Below, piece after piece: positions 14,830 to 16,743 of a stretch of DNA of 16,743 bases; within the stretch, counting starts at the first letter, position 1, and the number at the start of each line of letters is the position of its first letter. Both the position numbers and the translations under genes were made by a program. The stretch covers positions 1-16,743 of the forward strand of contig JAKSBO010000272.1 of assembly GCA_022361095.1 (NCBI GenBank). The letters run 5' to 3'. A model generated the notes under the pieces. That model was not told the origin of the DNA, searched no databases, and was given only the letters and a program-made list of their open reading frames with translations. This DNA comes from Desulfobacterales bacterium. Its GTDB lineage: Bacteria; Desulfobacterota; Desulfobacteria; Desulfobacterales; Desulfobacteraceae.

Positions 14830-15545
14830 TTGAGCTGCTCAAACTCCTTTTGAAACTGCGTCATTACCCCCTGCTCGGCAAAGCTGTAATACCCCTGACT
14901 GCCTGTCACAAGATGGTCGTGAATATGAATGCCGGCAAATGCCAGGGCAATAAACAAGGTCCGGGTAATACGAATATCCTGGGCAGAGGGGGTAATGTCC
15001 CCGGAAGGGTGATTATGCGCGAGAACCACTGCTGCCGCGTTATGTGAAATACTGCGTGCAATCACTTCCCGGGGATATACGGCCGAGGCTGACAAGGTTC
15101 CGGTAAAGAGAACCTCCGATGCCGTAACCCTGTTTTTGGCATCCAGAAATATCCCTACAAAATGTTCTTTGTTTTTGTAACCAATGGTCTGGTTTAAATA
15201 TACCATCAGGCTTTCAGGGTTGCTGACCACATCCATCTTGAGTATCCGGGTTTCAAGATAGCGGTCTGCCACCGCCTTGATCAGATGTATCCCAAAGCTG
15301 TTGGCAGGCCCCACCCCTTTAACCCGGCAAAGGGCCCGGGTATCCGCCTCCAGCACCCGGGGCAGGGTTTTAAATTCCGCTAAAAGATCTTTGGCAGCCT
15401 GCTTGGTATCCTTGCGCGGGGTATTCAGGGCCAAAAGCAGTTCCAGGACCTCATAGTCATGGAATCCCGACAGGCCGGCCCGGCGGAAGCGATCCCTCAG
15501 GCGCTGCCGGTGTCCGGCACCCTTATTCGTCGTCTCCCTGTTCAT
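14826..15545 (-). CDS. radC: RadC family JAB/MPN domain protein (UPF0758)
   Basis: A 239-aa RadC-type protein. The biochemical role is unproven; the name comes from an old radiation phenotype. It begins with the typical GHRQRLRDRF (11-20), then a helix-hairpin-helix region with RVKGVGPANSFGI (74-86). The JAB metalloprotease-like domain follows from about 115, with Glu144, the metal site H177 and H179 in AHNHPSGD, and S187/D190 completing HxHx7SxxD. All metal-site residues are present. The ATG at 15543-15545 lies inside the end of gyrA, overlapping it by 23 bp in another frame and with no clear Shine-Dalgarno, so it probably depends on ribosomes finishing gyrA. It overlaps the following 90-aa gene by ATGA. 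Confidence 0.93.
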   Translation of the reverse strand: MNRETTNKGAGHRQRLRDRFRRAGLSGFHDYEVLELLLALNTPRKDTKQAAKDLLAEFKTLPRVLEADTRALCRVKGVGPANSFGIHLIKAVADRYLETRILKMDVVSNPESLMVYLNQTIGYKNKEHFVGIFLDAKNRVTASEVLFTGTLSASAVYPREVIARSISHNAAAVVLAHNHPSGDITPSAQDIRITRTLFIALAFAGIHIHDHLVTGSQGYYSFAEQGVMTQFQKEFEQLK

Positions 15546-16743
15546 CTACCGGGTCATCCGTATCAAGGTCTTTTGGATCATCTAAGATCTCGGCATCATC
15601 CCCTTCCGGAGGGAGGCACGTATTATCATCATCAGAATCACCCTCCTCTTTAGGAAGCCGGGCAATGCCGATGAGTTTCTCTCCCTGGGCCAGGTTGATG
15701 AGTTTGACCCCCTGGGTATTTCTGGAGATCACATTGATTCCGCATATATCCGTACGGATCAGTTTGCCCTTATCCGTAATCATCATCAGCTCATCACTGT
15801 CACCTACCAGGGCAAGGGCCATCATTTTACCGTTCCGCTTGGAAGTTTTAATGGAAAAAACGCCTTTGCCGCCCCGGGCCTGGGTTCTATACTCTTCAAT
15901 GTTTGAACGCTTTCCGTAACCGTTTTCCGTAACCGTTAAAAGCGTGTCCTCATCGCCAAGCACCTCCATGCCCACCAACCGGGCACCCTCATCTATGCGC
16001 ATGCCCCGCACGCCCATGGAGCCGCGGCCCACATCACGGACATCTGCTTCATTAAACCGGATGACCTTCCCTCCCTCGGATCCCAAAAAGATCTCCTGGG
16101 ACCCATCGGTGATGCGTGCGGCAATGAGTTCGTCCCCTTCCGCCAGCTTCACACCGATGAGGCCCCCTGCCCGGGGACGTGAATAGGCCATCAGCTCAGT
16201 CTTTTTCACCCGGCCGTTTTTGGTCGCCATGACCACGTACCGATTCTCCGTGAACTCATCCACGGTGAGCACGGTGGCAAGTTTCTCACCCTCGTCAAAA
16301 TTAAGCAGGTTCACAATGGCCTTGCCAAGGGATGAACGTCCGGCCATGGGCAGTTCATATACCTTGGCCTGATAGACCTTGCCGAAATTGGTAATAAAAA
16401 GGAAGGTGGCGTGGGTGGAGGCCACAAACAGATGTTCCACAAAATCGTCGGACTTTGTTCCCATGGCGGTCTTGCCTTTGCCACCCCGGTGCTGGCTTGC
16501 ATAAAGGGTTATGGGATTACGTTTGATGTATCCGCTGCGGGTCACCGTGACCACCATGTCTTCTTGGGCAATAAGATCTTCAATGGATATTTCCGCCGTA
16601 CTCTCCACGATACGGGTGCGCCGCTCATCCCTGAACGCATCATTAAGTTCGGTCAATTCATCCTTGATCAATCCCCGGACCACGCTTTCCGAGCCAAGGA
16701 TCTCATTGAACCAGGCAATATCCTTAAGCAGGCCCTGGTATTC
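15523..16743 (-). CDS. gyrA: DNA gyrase subunit A, C-terminal part (5' end outside the window)
   Basis: The frame is open to the right edge, so this is the last 406 codons of gyrA. The segment starts in the end of the breakage-reunion coiled coil (EYQGLLKDIAWF) and passes through VIKDEL-like sequence into the six-bladed DNA-wrapping C-terminal domain. The GyrA box is QHRGGKG (16474-16494); a second box-like QARGGKG occurs in a later blade together with NTQGVKLI. A long acidic tail rich in Asp and Glu ends the protein, as in many GyrA, where it modulates wrapping. The box and the tail identify gyrase rather than topoisomerase IV ParC. The catalytic tyrosine and quinolone-resistance region lie outside the window. 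The stop at 15523 lies within radC. Confidence 0.95.
   Translation of the reverse strand, partial: EYQGLLKDIAWFNEILGSESVVRGLIKDELTELNDAFRDERRTRIVESTAEISIEDLIAQEDMVVTVTRSGYIKRNPITLYASQHRGGKGKTAMGTKSDDFVEHLFVASTHATFLFITNFGKVYQAKVYELPMAGRSSLGKAIVNLLNFDEGEKLATVLTVDEFTENRYVVMATKNGRVKKTELMAYSRPRAGGLIGVKLAEGDELIAARITDGSQEIFLGSEGGKVIRFNEADVRDVGRGSMGVRGMRIDEGARLVGMEVLGDEDTLLTVTENGYGKRSNIEEYRTQARGGKGVFSIKTSKRNGKMMALALVGDSDELMMITDKGKLIRTDICGINVISRNTQGVKLINLAQGEKLIGIARLPKEEGDSDDDNTCLPPEGDDAEILDDPKDLDTDDPVDEQGDDE

Noticed and set aside
1..16743. CRISPR array, insertion sequence, prophage or toxin-antitoxin genes
   Set aside because: No spaced direct repeats, transposase, integrase or phage protein, and no short toxin-like gene pair seen on either strand; gene content is housekeeping plus chemosensory.

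Overview
The window reads as chromosomal DNA of a Gram-negative anaerobe, most likely a Desulfobacterota member such as a Desulfobacterales sulfate reducer. This is inferred from the style of the proteins (a CheA-CheW-CheW-receiver hybrid, a short stand-alone N-acetylglutamate synthase with a Cys-rich tail, a lipoprotein MltD) and the moderate base composition; no marker gene in the window proves the taxon. I see no insertion sequence, phage gene, CRISPR array or attachment site.

Left edge (1-2601): two minus-strand tRNA genes, Thr(TGT) then Tyr(GTA), sit behind a strong sigma70-type promoter and form the start of a tRNA operon that runs off the left edge. Divergent from them is mltD, a lipoprotein murein lytic transglycosylase with three LysM repeats. 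A plus-strand tRNA-Arg(CCT) follows and lies only 55 nt before trhP (yegQ, U32 family), a tRNA wobble-uridine hydroxylation gene that probably shares its transcript.

Centre (about 3887-11600): a 350-nt intergenic region with hairpins and a short direct repeat leads into a five-gene chemosensory operon: cheA (Hpt, a P2-like region, dimerisation, ATPase, two CheW-like domains and a C-terminal receiver), cheW, cheB, cheR, and a HEAT-repeat protein ending in a CheY-like receiver. It has array scaffold, kinase and adaptation enzymes but no receptor, free CheY, CheC, CheD or CheZ within the window. The receivers on CheA and on the HEAT protein are therefore the only visible phosphate acceptors besides CheB. 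The HEAT-receiver protein is the most plausible specialised output and the least described part of the window.

Right part (11600-16743): argA (stand-alone GNAT N-acetylglutamate synthase type) follows on the plus strand behind an extended -10 promoter. It converges, with a 6-bp gap, on a minus-strand group. In transcription order this group is gyrA (3' part only, entering from the right edge), radC (overlapping gyrA by 23 bp), a 90-aa four-cysteine protein (ATGA overlap with radC), then after about 95 nt pgk and a 351-aa protein that I do not recognise. gyrA-radC-orf90 look translationally coupled, and pgk and the unknown gene look like a second pair.
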